Source: BOG-908 sp963848205 (GTDB lineage: Bacteria > Pseudomonadota > Alphaproteobacteria > Acetobacterales > Acetobacteraceae). From it: DNA of 64,000 nt. The translations under genes were made by a program, and so were the position numbers. The notes beneath the pieces were generated by a model. It did not search any database. It was not told the DNA's origin and worked only from the letters and a program-made list of their open reading frames with translations. Below, one piece after another: positions 8,450 through 17,432 of this stretch (the first letter of the stretch is position 1; each line of letters opens with the position of its first letter). Where the stretch lies: positions 1,507,943-1,571,942 of the forward strand of contig CAWKCV010000003.1 in the NCBI GenBank assembly GCA_963848205.1. The letters run 5' to 3'.

Positions 8450-9814
8450 ATGTTCCAGAGCACGACAGGTGCGATGATTCTTGTCGTCGCCGTGCAACGA
8501 CAATGCGCCGCGCAGTCATCGCCTTTCCGCTACGATGACGATCTGAGCACTTTCATCAGCGGCGGCCGAGCAAGTTCCGGATGGGACACGCTGAAATACG
8601 TGCCCTTAAGCGCAAGCGATCCCACCATATTCCTGTCGTTCGGTCTCGACGACAGAGAACGCGTCGAGGGGGTAAGCAACGCGTTGCTTGGCTTCCGCAA
8701 TAAAGGCGACAACGCGTATGACCTGCATCGGCTCCTCGTTTACGCCGATGTACAGATAAACGCCGTGCGCGCCTTTATCCAGCTTGGGAGTGAGACGGAG
8801 GGAGGGCGTGCACATGGCCCGCTGCCGACTGATATAGACCGCCTCGACCTCGCACAGGGCTTCGTGGATGCGACACTCCCGCTCGATATCGGGAAAGTCA
8901 CTGTGCGCACTGGCAGGTTTGAGATGGCGTACGACGAGGGTGCACTCATCGGCCTTCGTGACGGGCCGAATGTCCGTCAGGTTTGGGACGGCATCCAGGC
9001 ATTCCAGACGGCGGATGCAGAACGCGTCGATGCCTTCCTGGTCCGGCCGGTGGATGTCAGTCCTGGCTATTTCGATGACCGCGATATGAGCGGGCAACTG
9101 CTGTGGGGCGTTCACGCGCAATTGGCACCTCGGGCATTCTTGCCAGTGCGAGCAACGGCTTTCTATTACGGCAACACTATGCCGAAGGTCTTGTTCTCCC
9201 CCAAACCGGGCAAGGAAGAGACGCACACGTTCGGATTGCGCTTGCTGTCTCAAATCGCTGCATTCGACGGATCTGTCGGCGGCATCGGCCAGGCCGGAAC
9301 CTATGACAGGTCCAAGGTCGCCGCCTGGGCTGCACACGCCGATATCGGCTGGACAGCGCAAGGAGCTTGGAAACTTCGTCTCGGGCTGCGCGGCGACGTG
9401 CTGAGCGGAGGCGGAGAGGCGGGAGGTACCCAGCATACCTTCAATGCACTATACCCGAACTATGCCTACTCGACGGAAGCGACCATCGAAGCGCCTGCCA
9501 ACCTGGTGCAGCTTGGATCGACGTTCACGGTTCATCCCAACCGATCCGTGAGCGTGACGTACACACTTGAGGGATTGTGGCGATACAGCCTGGTTGACGC
9601 TTTCTACGCGGCGCCGACCATACCCCTGGTCCCTCCCAAGGGATCTCGACAGCGCTTCGACGGGGTTGAACAGCAGATCGAAGTAACCTGGAATATCAAT
9701 CGCAGGTTCAGCCTGACCTGCGCCTATGTAAACTTCGACCCGGCTGGCTTTCTCAGCCATGCGCGTGCGCTCTCGCAAAATTACGGAATGACCGAATTAT
9801 CTTTCCGCTACTGA
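8450..9814 (+). CDS. Alginate-export family outer membrane porin
   Basis: Predicted outer-membrane beta-barrel of the AlgE-like alginate export family, about 454 aa. The ATG at 8450 gives a plausible signal peptide (MFQSTTGAMILVVAVQ...CAAQ); the frame opens earlier at 8402. Features include LHRLLVYADVQINAVRAFIQLG early in the barrel, GRFEMAYDEGALIGLRDGPNVR in the middle, alternating strands throughout, and a C-terminal ELSFRY ending in an aromatic residue as expected for barrel insertion. Members in other bacteria often transport small organic substrates rather than alginate, and no alginate genes are near. It follows the YcaC/ABM pair, so uptake of the substrate they act on is a reasonable guess. 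Confidence 0.8.
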   Translation: MFQSTTGAMILVVAVQRQCAAQSSPFRYDDDLSTFISGGRASSGWDTLKYVPLSASDPTIFLSFGLDDRERVEGVSNALLGFRNKGDNAYDLHRLLVYADVQINAVRAFIQLGSETEGGRAHGPLPTDIDRLDLAQGFVDATLPLDIGKVTVRTGRFEMAYDEGALIGLRDGPNVRQVWDGIQAFQTADAERVDAFLVRPVDVSPGYFDDRDMSGQLLWGVHAQLAPRAFLPVRATAFYYGNTMPKVLFSPKPGKEETHTFGLRLLSQIAAFDGSVGGIGQAGTYDRSKVAAWAAHADIGWTAQGAWKLRLGLRGDVLSGGGEAGGTQHTFNALYPNYAYSTEATIEAPANLVQLGSTFTVHPNRSVSVTYTLEGLWRYSLVDAFYAAPTIPLVPPKGSRQRFDGVEQQIEVTWNINRRFSLTCAYVNFDPAGFLSHARALSQNYGMTELSFRY

Positions 9815-9935
9815 GATGGAATCGACGCATGTTCGACGCGACGTTCTAGGTCCTGGCGCCGGTATGGTTGCCGAACTCGACACAATCTGGAAGGCGTCGC
9901 CATTGCTGCCCACACGATTTGTGCCGTAAGGAAAA

Positions 9936-10547
9936 CTAGTCGACGTCAGTATCTGTCGCCGGCTGCTGCTTCGTGAACTCCATCTGCTGCGGCAGCATCC
10001 GTTCCAGAACACCGTCCCGATGAACGATGACATGCCAAGCCGTCGCACCCAGGTGGATGAGGATAAGCGCGTACACCAGCCACTGTCCGGTGATCACGTG
10101 AACAATAACCGCCAGGTGCGCGAGTGAGTCGTTTTTCGGCAACCCGGGTAACGTGAACAGGCCGAAATAGGTGATCGTGTGGCCGGCGGCGGCCGAGAGC
10201 AGAAATCCGCTAACCGGCATGAGGAAAAGTATGGCGTAAAGCAGCCGGTGCGAGGCCTCCGACGCTACGCGTTCCCATCGCGCCACCAAAGATGAAAGCG
10301 GTGGCGCGGGATGCATGGCTCGCCAAGCAAGCCTGAAGGCCACCACAATCAAAATCGTCAGCCCGACGGATTTGTGCAGGGTGAGAACGGTTTCCCGCTG
10401 GGGGGCTTCCTTTGGCATGTTGACCGCAACCCAGGCCAGCGGCAGGACAATGAACATCAGCCCTGCGGTCACCCAGTGGAAGGCTTGCGCAACGATTGTA
10501 TAGCGCGGCCCGGCAGCGGGAGTAGCAGTCGGCGCGATCGAAGGCAT
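9936..10547 (-). CDS. Cytochrome b561 family protein
   Basis: Four-helix di-heme membrane protein of 203 aa. Conserved histidines appear in QAFHWVTAGLMF (helix 1), LHKSVGLTI (helix 2) and the C-terminal helices with VIVHVITGQW and ILIHLGATAWHVIVHRDG. The ATG at 10547 (MPSIAP) is preferred to an upstream TTG. Members move electrons between quinol and periplasmic acceptors or take part in superoxide handling. It stands alone, convergent with the porin gene and separated from it by about 120 bp with no visible signal. Confidence 0.9.
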   Translation of the reverse strand: MPSIAPTATPAAGPRYTIVAQAFHWVTAGLMFIVLPLAWVAVNMPKEAPQRETVLTLHKSVGLTILIVVAFRLAWRAMHPAPPLSSLVARWERVASEASHRLLYAILFLMPVSGFLLSAAAGHTITYFGLFTLPGLPKNDSLAHLAVIVHVITGQWLVYALILIHLGATAWHVIVHRDGVLERMLPQQMEFTKQQPATDTDVD

Positions 10548-10702
10548 ATGTGACAGCAAAGGGCTTTCCTTCCGCGTGGACGAAGCTCAATGGCATGCTG
10601 GCACGTCGTCGCGATGCGGCTTAAATGGGAAACAGTTTTCCACTCATGGATCGCCCAAAATCATGTGCTCGCGAACAGGACGAACACATCAACGGGACCT
10701 CC

Positions 10703-11329
10703 TTATCCGCAGGGAGCGAGCCCTTCCGCGGATAATGCGCGCTGCACCGCATGATCCTGCTCCATTGCTGTGCGAAAGCGCTGCAGGTTGGCGAACGGGT
10801 GAAGACCTGTGGGCAGGAGGTCGACCCAACGTGTCAGCACATATAAGTAAGCGTCCGCCACGCTACGCGTTCCCAGCAGCACATCGACAGGACCGAGACG
10901 TTGATCCAGTTCGGTCATGTTGTTCGCAACCCGATCCCGCGCTTTGGCTTTGAGAGCGTCATGCTGGCTCTGCTCATCGAGAAAGCGAGCCGGGTTGAAG
11001 ATCGGGCCGAATGCCACGTGAACGTCGCTTGTGAGATAGGCGAGTGTCTCCTCGAGTTTCGCCCGGCCGAGCGCTTGGTCAGGCGTGCAACCCAAGCGCG
11101 CCTGTGGAAAAGTGTCCACCAGGAACATCAGGATTGCCGAAGCCTGCGTGATCACTTGCTTGTCGGGCAGCTCCAAGGACGGAACTTGGCCCCCCGGGTT
11201 TATCGCGAGATAGCGCGGCGATCGGTTGGAGCCTGGCGCGAGCATCTCGACATCGAACGGGGCGCCGATCCATTCCAAAGCGATGTGGACCGACAGAGCA
11301 CACGTCCCGGCCATGCTGTAAAGCTTCAT
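10703..11329 (-). CDS. Glutathione S-transferase family protein
   Basis: A GST of 208 aa with thioredoxin-like N-domain (MKLYSMAGTCALSVHIALEW) and the conserved cis-Pro loop INPGGQVPSLEL, then QASAILMFLVD. The helical C-domain begins near residue 85. The SMAGTCALSVH start resembles the beta/GstA-like group, in which Cys10 contributes to catalysis, seen here as TCALS. Cytosolic detoxification or thiol transfer is the family role; substrate unknown. Confidence 0.92.
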   Translation of the reverse strand: MKLYSMAGTCALSVHIALEWIGAPFDVEMLAPGSNRSPRYLAINPGGQVPSLELPDKQVITQASAILMFLVDTFPQARLGCTPDQALGRAKLEETLAYLTSDVHVAFGPIFNPARFLDEQSQHDALKAKARDRVANNMTELDQRLGPVDVLLGTRSVADAYLYVLTRWVDLLPTGLHPFANLQRFRTAMEQDHAVQRALSAEGLAPCG

Positions 11330-11455
11330 GCTGCTTTCGCCTTTCGGACAAAATCACGCTGCAATTCGCATACAACTCAGCGAGCACGCAAGCATCAAGC
11401 AAGATGATTTCAGGAGCCGGCAGTTTACGCCTTTACGACATTGCAAAGTATCCGC

Positions 11456-12379
11456 CTATTTGCCTGACGCGCATCCTGGCGCGCCGAAGACAATTTGCAC
11501 GACGGCCGGTACGTCGACTTCGTGCCCTTCCGGATCGGTCAGATGGAACAGATGCCTCAGATAGACGTCCTGGTGGCCCTTTGCGCGTGCTGCGGCCACA
11601 ATCGTCGCAGGCAGATACAGGTTGTTGCGATACACGCCAGCGCCTGGACCGGTTATCGGAAAACTGCCACGGTAGATCCGGCCACGAACACTTGGCTGAC
11701 TGACCGGCTCGCCTGATGTCAGATAAAACTGCACGTCTTCAGTATTGAGTTGCAGCTCGCCAGCGTCGGTCAGATGAAACCGGTAGTCGACGCGGCAGTA
11801 GCCGTCCGGCGTCATGACAACGATGTCCGGTATTGCCTCCACTTGCACATGAGCTGCAAACCGTGCCGGCGCACGCGCGTGACTGCCAAGACTGAGACCG
11901 ACGGCCGCGAGGACGACGAGGGCGATCGGCGCACCCGCCGCCCACAGTCTCCACCGCCGGCCTGTATGATTGCGGCCCTTCAGCACCGGCGCGTGTTCAT
12001 CGTGCATGGCGGCTGGCTCTGCTAATCGGGCGGCAGCCGGCTCCTCCGGACAGACGGAACAGGCGTCGGTCGCCTGCACGACCTGCCCTGCAAAGCGGTA
12101 GCCGCGACCGGGCACGGTGACGATCAGATCGTCACCACCGTGTTCAGCAAGCACGCGCCGCAATGCGCTCATCTGGACGGTCAGATTGTTGGCCGCCACC
12201 ACCTGGCCGTGCCACACCGCGGCCAGGATTTCCTCGCGGGTCACCACGCGGTTGCCAGCCGCCACCATGAAAGCCAGCATGGCAAACGCGCGCGGCTGCA
12301 GCTCCACAATGTGCTCGCCAGCGCAAAGAGTGTGCTTTTCCGCGTCAAGTCTGAACTTACCGAATACTTTCGTAGTCAA
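11456..12379 (-). CDS. CadC/ToxR-like membrane-anchored winged-helix regulator
   Basis: Residues 1-100 form an OmpR-type DNA-binding domain (ELQPRAFAMLAFMVAAGNRVVTREEI and TVPGRGYRF). A charged linker follows, then one transmembrane helix around residues 145-165 (GAPIALVVLAAVGLSLG), then a periplasmic domain of about 140 residues with no family I recognise. No receiver domain is present. The layout matches one-component membrane regulators such as CadC and ToxR that sense outside the cytoplasm. Total 307 aa. Regulatory targets are not evident; the gene upstream is a decayed fragment. Confidence 0.87.
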   Translation of the reverse strand: MTTKVFGKFRLDAEKHTLCAGEHIVELQPRAFAMLAFMVAAGNRVVTREEILAAVWHGQVVAANNLTVQMSALRRVLAEHGGDDLIVTVPGRGYRFAGQVVQATDACSVCPEEPAAARLAEPAAMHDEHAPVLKGRNHTGRRWRLWAAGAPIALVVLAAVGLSLGSHARAPARFAAHVQVEAIPDIVVMTPDGYCRVDYRFHLTDAGELQLNTEDVQFYLTSGEPVSQPSVRGRIYRGSFPITGPGAGVYRNNLYLPATIVAAARAKGHQDVYLRHLFHLTDPEGHEVDVPAVVQIVFGAPGCASGK

Positions 12380-12422
12380 TTAAGCCGACCTCGCGTCCAA
12401 CACCGTCGCTTTTATCATCAAC

Positions 12423-12680
12423 ACGCGATGGAGCGAAGACGCGTTCGGTATCGGGGTGTCCGGAGGCACGATGACCGATGCCGGATTCGCGTCGGGCGAC
12501 GGGATCGATCTGCTGAAATAGGCCGCCGCGGGCGATGTTCTGAGTTTCGCCAGCAATTTTCTTGCCGTGACAAGGAACGGCAATACCGTCGCCCATCTTC
12601 ATTTCGCCGGATCCTGCACCACAGCCAGTTTCCATCTGGCATCGGACGGGCAAGGAGGATGGCTCATCACGCACACATAG
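12423..12680 (+). pseudogene. Remnant of a beta-roll exoprotein
   Basis: One frame from about 12423 to the TAG at 12678-12680 reads as a protein fragment interrupted by an in-frame TAG at 12519-12521. Before the stop it contains SGDGIDLLK; after it GDVLSFASNFLAV, VAHLHFAGSCTTASFHLA and SDGQGGWLITHT. This pattern (GDxIDL, then a strand ending in ASFHLxSDGxGGxLI) is typical of the tail of Acetobacteraceae-style beta-roll surface or secreted proteins. A related module occurs in the gene at 20.3 kb. No start or export signal remains, so it looks like a dead C-terminal stub. It accounts for most of the 340 bp gap between neighbouring genes. Confidence 0.55.
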
Positions 12681-12720
12681 CCGTCGCGCTCCACGCCGGA
12701 GCGAAGGCTGTATTCTCCGC

Positions 12721-13338
12721 TTACTTGCGCAGCAACTTCTCCACGATCGGCTTCAGACGCGCCACCTCGCGGCGCACACCCTCGGCGTTGGGATGCAGGT
12801 GATCGTCCTGGATCAGTTTTGGATTGCCGGCGACGCCGTCGAGGAAAAACCGGTCGAACAGCAAACCCGGCCGCTGCGCCAGGCGCGCAAATACAGCACG
12901 GAACTGCCCGGTATAGCCCGCGCCCAGATTGGGCGGCGCCTCCATGCCGGTCAGCAGCGTGTGCACGTGTGCGGCATTCAGCGCATCCAGGATCGCGGCC
13001 AGGTTTGCTTCCATCTGGCCGGGGTCGCTGGCCCGCAGACCGTCATTGGCGCCGAGCTCGACGATGGCCGCATCCGGATGGTCGGCCAGCGCCCAGCCGA
13101 TGCGTGCGCGGCCGCCGGCACTGGTGTCGCCCGAGACCGCACCGTCGAGGATCTGCACATCGAACCCGTCCGCCTTGAGCGCACGGGCAAGCTGGGCCTG
13201 GAATCCGTCCTGCTGCGGCAGTCCGTAGCCGGCGGTGAGCGAATCGCCGAACACCAGCAGGCGCTGCGCGCGTGCGCTGGCCTGGCCGGGCACCGCCAAG
13301 GCGAGCGCCAGCACGAGCGGGGCCAAAAACGCCGGCAC
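12721..13338 (-). CDS. TesA-type arylesterase / lysophospholipase (SGNH hydrolase)
   Basis: Periplasmic SGNH/GDSL hydrolase, about 205 aa. Block I LLVFGDSLTAGYGL carries the nucleophile Ser, block III is ELGANDGLR, and block V DDHLHPNAEG carries the Asp-His pair. The GTG at 13338 gives the signal peptide VPAFLAPLVLALALAVPGQASARA; a TTG at 13389 is an alternative that would overlap the divergent gene. It is divergent from the YbbA/YbbP transporter genes, the same arrangement as tesA-ybbA-ybbP in E. coli. Family members hydrolyse acyl esters and lysophospholipids. Confidence 0.93.
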   Translation of the reverse strand: MPAFLAPLVLALALAVPGQASARAQRLLVFGDSLTAGYGLPQQDGFQAQLARALKADGFDVQILDGAVSGDTSAGGRARIGWALADHPDAAIVELGANDGLRASDPGQMEANLAAILDALNAAHVHTLLTGMEAPPNLGAGYTGQFRAVFARLAQRPGLLFDRFFLDGVAGNPKLIQDDHLHPNAEGVRREVARLKPIVEKLLRK

Positions 13339-13375
13339 GGCCTTCGCGGCGGCACGCGGCGGACCATATCGGCCA

Positions 13376-14083
13376 ATGATGGACAGCAACCCCCACCCGC
13401 CGATCCGCCCTCTGGTGCTTGCCACCGGCTTGCGCCTGACCGTGCCGGCCGCCGCCGGACCCGTGCACATTCTGGAAGGCGTGGACCTGCAGATCGAGGC
13501 CGGCGAGTCGGTCGGCCTGGTCGGGCCGTCGGGGTCGGGCAAAACAAGCCTCCTGATGGTGCTGGCAGGGCTGGAGCGCGCCACCGGCGGCCAGGTTTTA
13601 GTGGATGGCCATGACATGACGGCGCTGGACGAAGATGCGCTGGCCCGGGTGCGCCGCCAGACGGTGGGCATCGTGTTCCAGGCATTCCACCTTATCCCGA
13701 CGATGACCGCGCTGGAAAACGTCGCATTGCCGCTGGAACTGGCGGGCCGCACCGACGCCGGCGCGCGCGCCGAAGCCGGGCTGCGCGCGATGGGGCTGGG
13801 TCACCGGCTGACCCACCTGCCCGGCCAACTCTCCGGCGGCGAACAGCAGCGCGTGGCCTTGGCGCGCGCCTTCGCTCCCCAGCCACGCCTGCTGCTGGCC
13901 GACGAGCCGACCGGCAACCTCGACCTCGCCACCGGGCGCACGGTGATGGACCTGCTGTTCGGCCTGCAGCAAAGCCAAGGCACCACGCTGCTGCTGATCA
14001 CCCACGACCCGGCGCTGGCCGCGCGCTGTGGCCGCCAACTCCGCATGGCAGACGGCCGCATCGTTGCGGACGCCATAGCGTGA
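13376..14083 (+). CDS. ABC transporter ATP-binding protein (YbbA/LolD type)
   Basis: ATPase subunit of about 235 aa. Walker A is GPSGSGKTSLL, signature LSGGEQQRVALARA, Walker B LLLADEPTGNLD and H-loop LLITHDP. The start is one of two adjacent ATG codons (13376 or 13379). Its stop overlaps the GTG of the permease by 4 bases, so the two are translationally coupled. Together they form a MacB/Lol-family complex thought to act on envelope substrates. Placement next to a TesA-type esterase is a conserved proteobacterial context. Confidence 0.94.
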   Translation: MMDSNPHPPIRPLVLATGLRLTVPAAAGPVHILEGVDLQIEAGESVGLVGPSGSGKTSLLMVLAGLERATGGQVLVDGHDMTALDEDALARVRRQTVGIVFQAFHLIPTMTALENVALPLELAGRTDAGARAEAGLRAMGLGHRLTHLPGQLSGGEQQRVALARAFAPQPRLLLADEPTGNLDLATGRTVMDLLFGLQQSQGTTLLLITHDPALAARCGRQLRMADGRIVADAIA

Positions 14084-16575
14084 GCACCGGCCTGGCGTGG
14101 CGCCTTGCCTGGCGCGATCTGCGCGGCGGCCTGCGCGGCATACGCGTGGTGCTGGCCTGCCTGGCGTTGGGTGTGGCCGCCATCGCCGCGGTCGGCAGCC
14201 TGCGCACATCCATTGACCGCGGCCTGGCACGCGACGGCGCCGTGCTGCTCGGCGGCGACATCTCCATCGAGAGCGGCGCCGAACCGCTGCCCGACGCCTT
14301 GCGCACGTGGCTGCAGGCGCACCACGCCAGCATTTCCGCCGTGGTGCTGCTGCGCACGCTGGCGATAGCGCCGAACGGCGACCGCATGCTGGTCGAATGC
14401 AAGGCGGTGGACGAGTCCTACCCGCTGCTCGGCGCGCCGGTGCTGGAGCCGCCGCAATCGCTTCACCAAGCCCTGCACGGCGGCATTGCGGCCGACCCGC
14501 TGGTGCTGCAACGCCTGCATGTCCGTCCGGGCGACACGCTCCGACTGGGCAACGCCGCGCTGGTGCTGCGTGCGTCGCTCGTGAGCGAGCCGGACCATGC
14601 GGCCGGCATCTCCATCCTCGGCCCGCGCATCCTGATCTCGTCTTCCGACCTGCCGGCGACGAAGCTGATCCAGCCCGGCTCGCTGGTCACGCATGACTGG
14701 CGGGTCAAGCTCCCCGCCGGCGCCGATCCTGACACGGTCGTCGCGGCCCTACGCCACGACTTCCCCGATACCGGCTGGCGCATACGCGACGCACGCGAGG
14801 CGGCTTCCGGGCTGGAACAGGCGGTGCGGCAGACAAGCGCGTTCCTGCTGCTGGTCGGCTTGGGCGCGCTGCTGGTGGGCGGCATCGGGGTCGCCACCGG
14901 CGTGCGCGCCTGGCTGGAAGGCCGCGCCCGCACCATCGCCACGCTGCGCTGCCTCGGCGCACCGGCCCGGCTGATCTTCACCGTTTTCGGCGCCCAATTG
15001 GCGCTGCTGTGCGCAGTGGGGATCGTCGCCGGCGTGGCGGTCGGCGCCCTGCTGCCGGCGACGCTGCTGTTCCTGTTCGGCGCGGCGCTGCCGTTGCCCG
15101 CGGAAATCGGCCTGTATCCGTGGCCGTTGCTCCTGGCCGCCCTCTACGGCGTGCTCACATCGGCCGCATTCGCGCTGTGGCCGCTCGGCCGCGCGGCGCA
15201 GATTCCGGGTGCGGCCCTGTTCCGCGACGCCGTGCTGCCGTCAGGCCGCGCCAGCCGCCGTGTGTTACTGGCCAACGCAGCCCTGGCCGTGCTGCTGGGC
15301 GGCGTCGTCATCGCCAGCTCAGCCGACCCGCGGTTTGCCGCCTGGTTTTGCGCCTCGGCGGCGGCCACCCTGCTGGTGTTCCGCGGCGGCGCCTGGAGCC
15401 TGATGCGCACCGCCGCCGCCATACCCACGCGCCGCGCGCCCGCCTGGCTAGGGCTGGGGCTCGCCAACGTGTATCGCCCCGGCGCCGCCACGCCGCTGCT
15501 GCTGACGGCCCTCGGCCTCGGCCTGACCACGCTCTCGGCTGTGGCGCTGATCGAAGGCAATATCGGCGGTCAGTTCACCGGCGCGCTCGCCGACCGCGCG
15601 CCCAGTTTCTTCTTCATCGACATCCAGAACGACGAGCTGGACCGATTCCGCACGCTCGTCTCCGACGCCAGCGACCTGCATGTCGTGCCCAGCCTGCGCG
15701 CGCGCCTCGTGGCCCTGCACGGCGTGCCGGTGGACCAGATGCATGTCGCGCCCGGCAGCGCGTGGGCGCTGCGCGGCGACCGCGGCCTTACTTACGCGGC
15801 ACAGGTGCCGGACGGCTCGCGCGTCACCGCCGGGCATTGGTGGCCGGCCGACTATGCCGGCCCGCCGCTGCTCTCGCTCGACGAGAACCTGGCGCGCGGC
15901 TGGGGCATGCATCTGGGCGATACGCTGCGCGCCAATGTGCTGGGCCGCGATATCGATTTCCGCGTGGCCAATCTGCGCGCCATCGATTGGCGGGCGCTCA
16001 CCATCAACTTCACCCTTGTCGCCTCGCCGGGCCTGCTCGAACACGCGCCGCAGATGCATATCGCGACGCTGCGCGAGCCGCCGTCGCAGGATGCCGCACT
16101 GCTGCGGCGGGTGACTGACGCATTGCCGAACGTGACCGGCATCCACGTCGCCGACATCCTCGCCAGCATCGCAGCGCTGGTCGGCAAGCTCGCCGCCGCC
16201 CTGGCCGCTGCCGGCAGCGTGACACTCGCGTCCGGCGCCCTGGTGCTGGCGGGTGCGGTCGCCGCGGGCCAGCGCAGGCGCGTGGCGGACGCGGTGATAC
16301 TGCGCACGTTGGGTGCCACGCGCGGCCAGATCCTCGGCGCCTGGATGATGGAGTTCGGCGCCATCGGGGCTGCCGCCGGCATCATCGCCGCCGGGCTTGG
16401 CACGCTGGCGAGCTGGTGCATGGCGCGCTTCGTGCTGGATATGCCCTGGGCCTTCCTGCCCGAACGGCTGGCGCTCACCGTCGGCGGCTGCGTGGCGCTG
16501 ATGCTGGGCTTCGGCTATGCTGGTACCGCCGCGGCCCTGCGCGTGCGGCCTGCGGGATTGTTGCGGAACCAATGA
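14080..16575 (+). CDS. ABC transporter permease, YbbP/FtsX-like
   Basis: Large inner-membrane permease of 831 aa with an N-terminal transmembrane helix after WRLAWRDLRGGLRGIRVVLACLAL, a periplasmic domain, FtsX-like helices at about 250-430, a second periplasmic region, and a final FtsX-like helix triplet from about residue 695 with VADAVILRTLGATRGQIL. The duplicated FtsX organisation and length match the YbbP family. It overlaps the ATPase gene upstream and the solute-binding gene downstream (ATGA overlap), so all are probably one operon. Confidence 0.93.
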   Translation: MSTGLAWRLAWRDLRGGLRGIRVVLACLALGVAAIAAVGSLRTSIDRGLARDGAVLLGGDISIESGAEPLPDALRTWLQAHHASISAVVLLRTLAIAPNGDRMLVECKAVDESYPLLGAPVLEPPQSLHQALHGGIAADPLVLQRLHVRPGDTLRLGNAALVLRASLVSEPDHAAGISILGPRILISSSDLPATKLIQPGSLVTHDWRVKLPAGADPDTVVAALRHDFPDTGWRIRDAREAASGLEQAVRQTSAFLLLVGLGALLVGGIGVATGVRAWLEGRARTIATLRCLGAPARLIFTVFGAQLALLCAVGIVAGVAVGALLPATLLFLFGAALPLPAEIGLYPWPLLLAALYGVLTSAAFALWPLGRAAQIPGAALFRDAVLPSGRASRRVLLANAALAVLLGGVVIASSADPRFAAWFCASAAATLLVFRGGAWSLMRTAAAIPTRRAPAWLGLGLANVYRPGAATPLLLTALGLGLTTLSAVALIEGNIGGQFTGALADRAPSFFFIDIQNDELDRFRTLVSDASDLHVVPSLRARLVALHGVPVDQMHVAPGSAWALRGDRGLTYAAQVPDGSRVTAGHWWPADYAGPPLLSLDENLARGWGMHLGDTLRANVLGRDIDFRVANLRAIDWRALTINFTLVASPGLLEHAPQMHIATLREPPSQDAALLRRVTDALPNVTGIHVADILASIAALVGKLAAALAAAGSVTLASGALVLAGAVAAGQRRRVADAVILRTLGATRGQILGAWMMEFGAIGAAAGIIAAGLGTLASWCMARFVLDMPWAFLPERLALTVGGCVALMLGFGYAGTAAALRVRPAGLLRNQ

Positions 16576-17432
16576 TGCCACACCGAACCAGGCGAGCGCG
16601 ACGCGGCCGATTTCTCGCGATGGTCGCGTGGGCAAGCTTGACCATCCATGCGGCGCACGGTGCGGACGCGCCATTGCGTGCAGGCGTTCTGGCCGAAGCC
16701 GAGCCGTTCGTCGTGCATGACACTGCGGGCAATTTCTCGGGCTTCTCGGTCGAGCTGTTCCGGCTGATTGCCGCGCGCATGAAGCGCACGATCACCTTTT
16801 CCGCCAACGACCAGGAATCGCTCTACAGCGGCCTTGCAGCCGATACATACGACGTCTTGCCGGGCCCGATCGCAGCAACACCGGACCGGGCCGGCACGAT
16901 GCTGCTTCTGGAAGGCTATAGCTGGTCGGAATTCCAGTTCGCGACCAAGCCCGGCGTGCATCTGACCACGCTCGCCGACCTGCGCGGCCTGCGGCTGGCG
17001 GTACGCGCGGATGGCCAGTATGGCGAGTGGGCGAACCGCAACGCAAAGCGCTACGGGTTCATTGTCGCGCCGAAGCAGACCAGCACGGCCGCCGGTGCCG
17101 CGGTGCTGGACGGTACAGCCGATGCAAGCCTGGCCGGCAGCCCGGTGCAGTTTTTTATCGCGTCGCATCAGGCGAACTACAGCCCCGCACTCTCGTTGCC
17201 CGAAACGCGCGTTCACCTCAGTGCCGCCGTACAGCTACACGAAACCGAATTGCGCGACGAGATGGAGGATGCCCTCAGGTGCTTGAAGTTGGACGGCACG
17301 GTGGCGCGTCTCGCCAAACAATGGTTCGGGCGCGAGCCCGATCCGGAGGATCTGGAGAACCTTGTCGTGCCCGGCTACGGCGTGCCAGGCCTGGCCGGCT
17401 ATGACCCGAAACCGCGCAAGACGCATTGCTGA
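16572..17432 (+). CDS. Periplasmic solute-binding protein, family 3
   Basis: An SBP_bac_3 type protein of 286 aa. The signal peptide lies at the N-terminus (RFLAMVAWASLTIHAAHGADA). The mature part begins PLRAGVLAEAEPFVVHDTAGNFSGFSVELFRLIAARM, the usual opening of amino-acid-binding receptors, and later LRGLRLAVRADGQYGEWANR. No matching permease or ATPase of the polar amino-acid type is adjacent; the preceding FtsX-like permease belongs to another class. It may be an orphan receptor or work with a distant transporter. The ATG overlaps the previous stop. Confidence 0.85.
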   Translation: MMPHRTRRARRGRFLAMVAWASLTIHAAHGADAPLRAGVLAEAEPFVVHDTAGNFSGFSVELFRLIAARMKRTITFSANDQESLYSGLAADTYDVLPGPIAATPDRAGTMLLLEGYSWSEFQFATKPGVHLTTLADLRGLRLAVRADGQYGEWANRNAKRYGFIVAPKQTSTAAGAAVLDGTADASLAGSPVQFFIASHQANYSPALSLPETRVHLSAAVQLHETELRDEMEDALRCLKLDGTVARLAKQWFGREPDPEDLENLVVPGYGVPGLAGYDPKPRKTHC

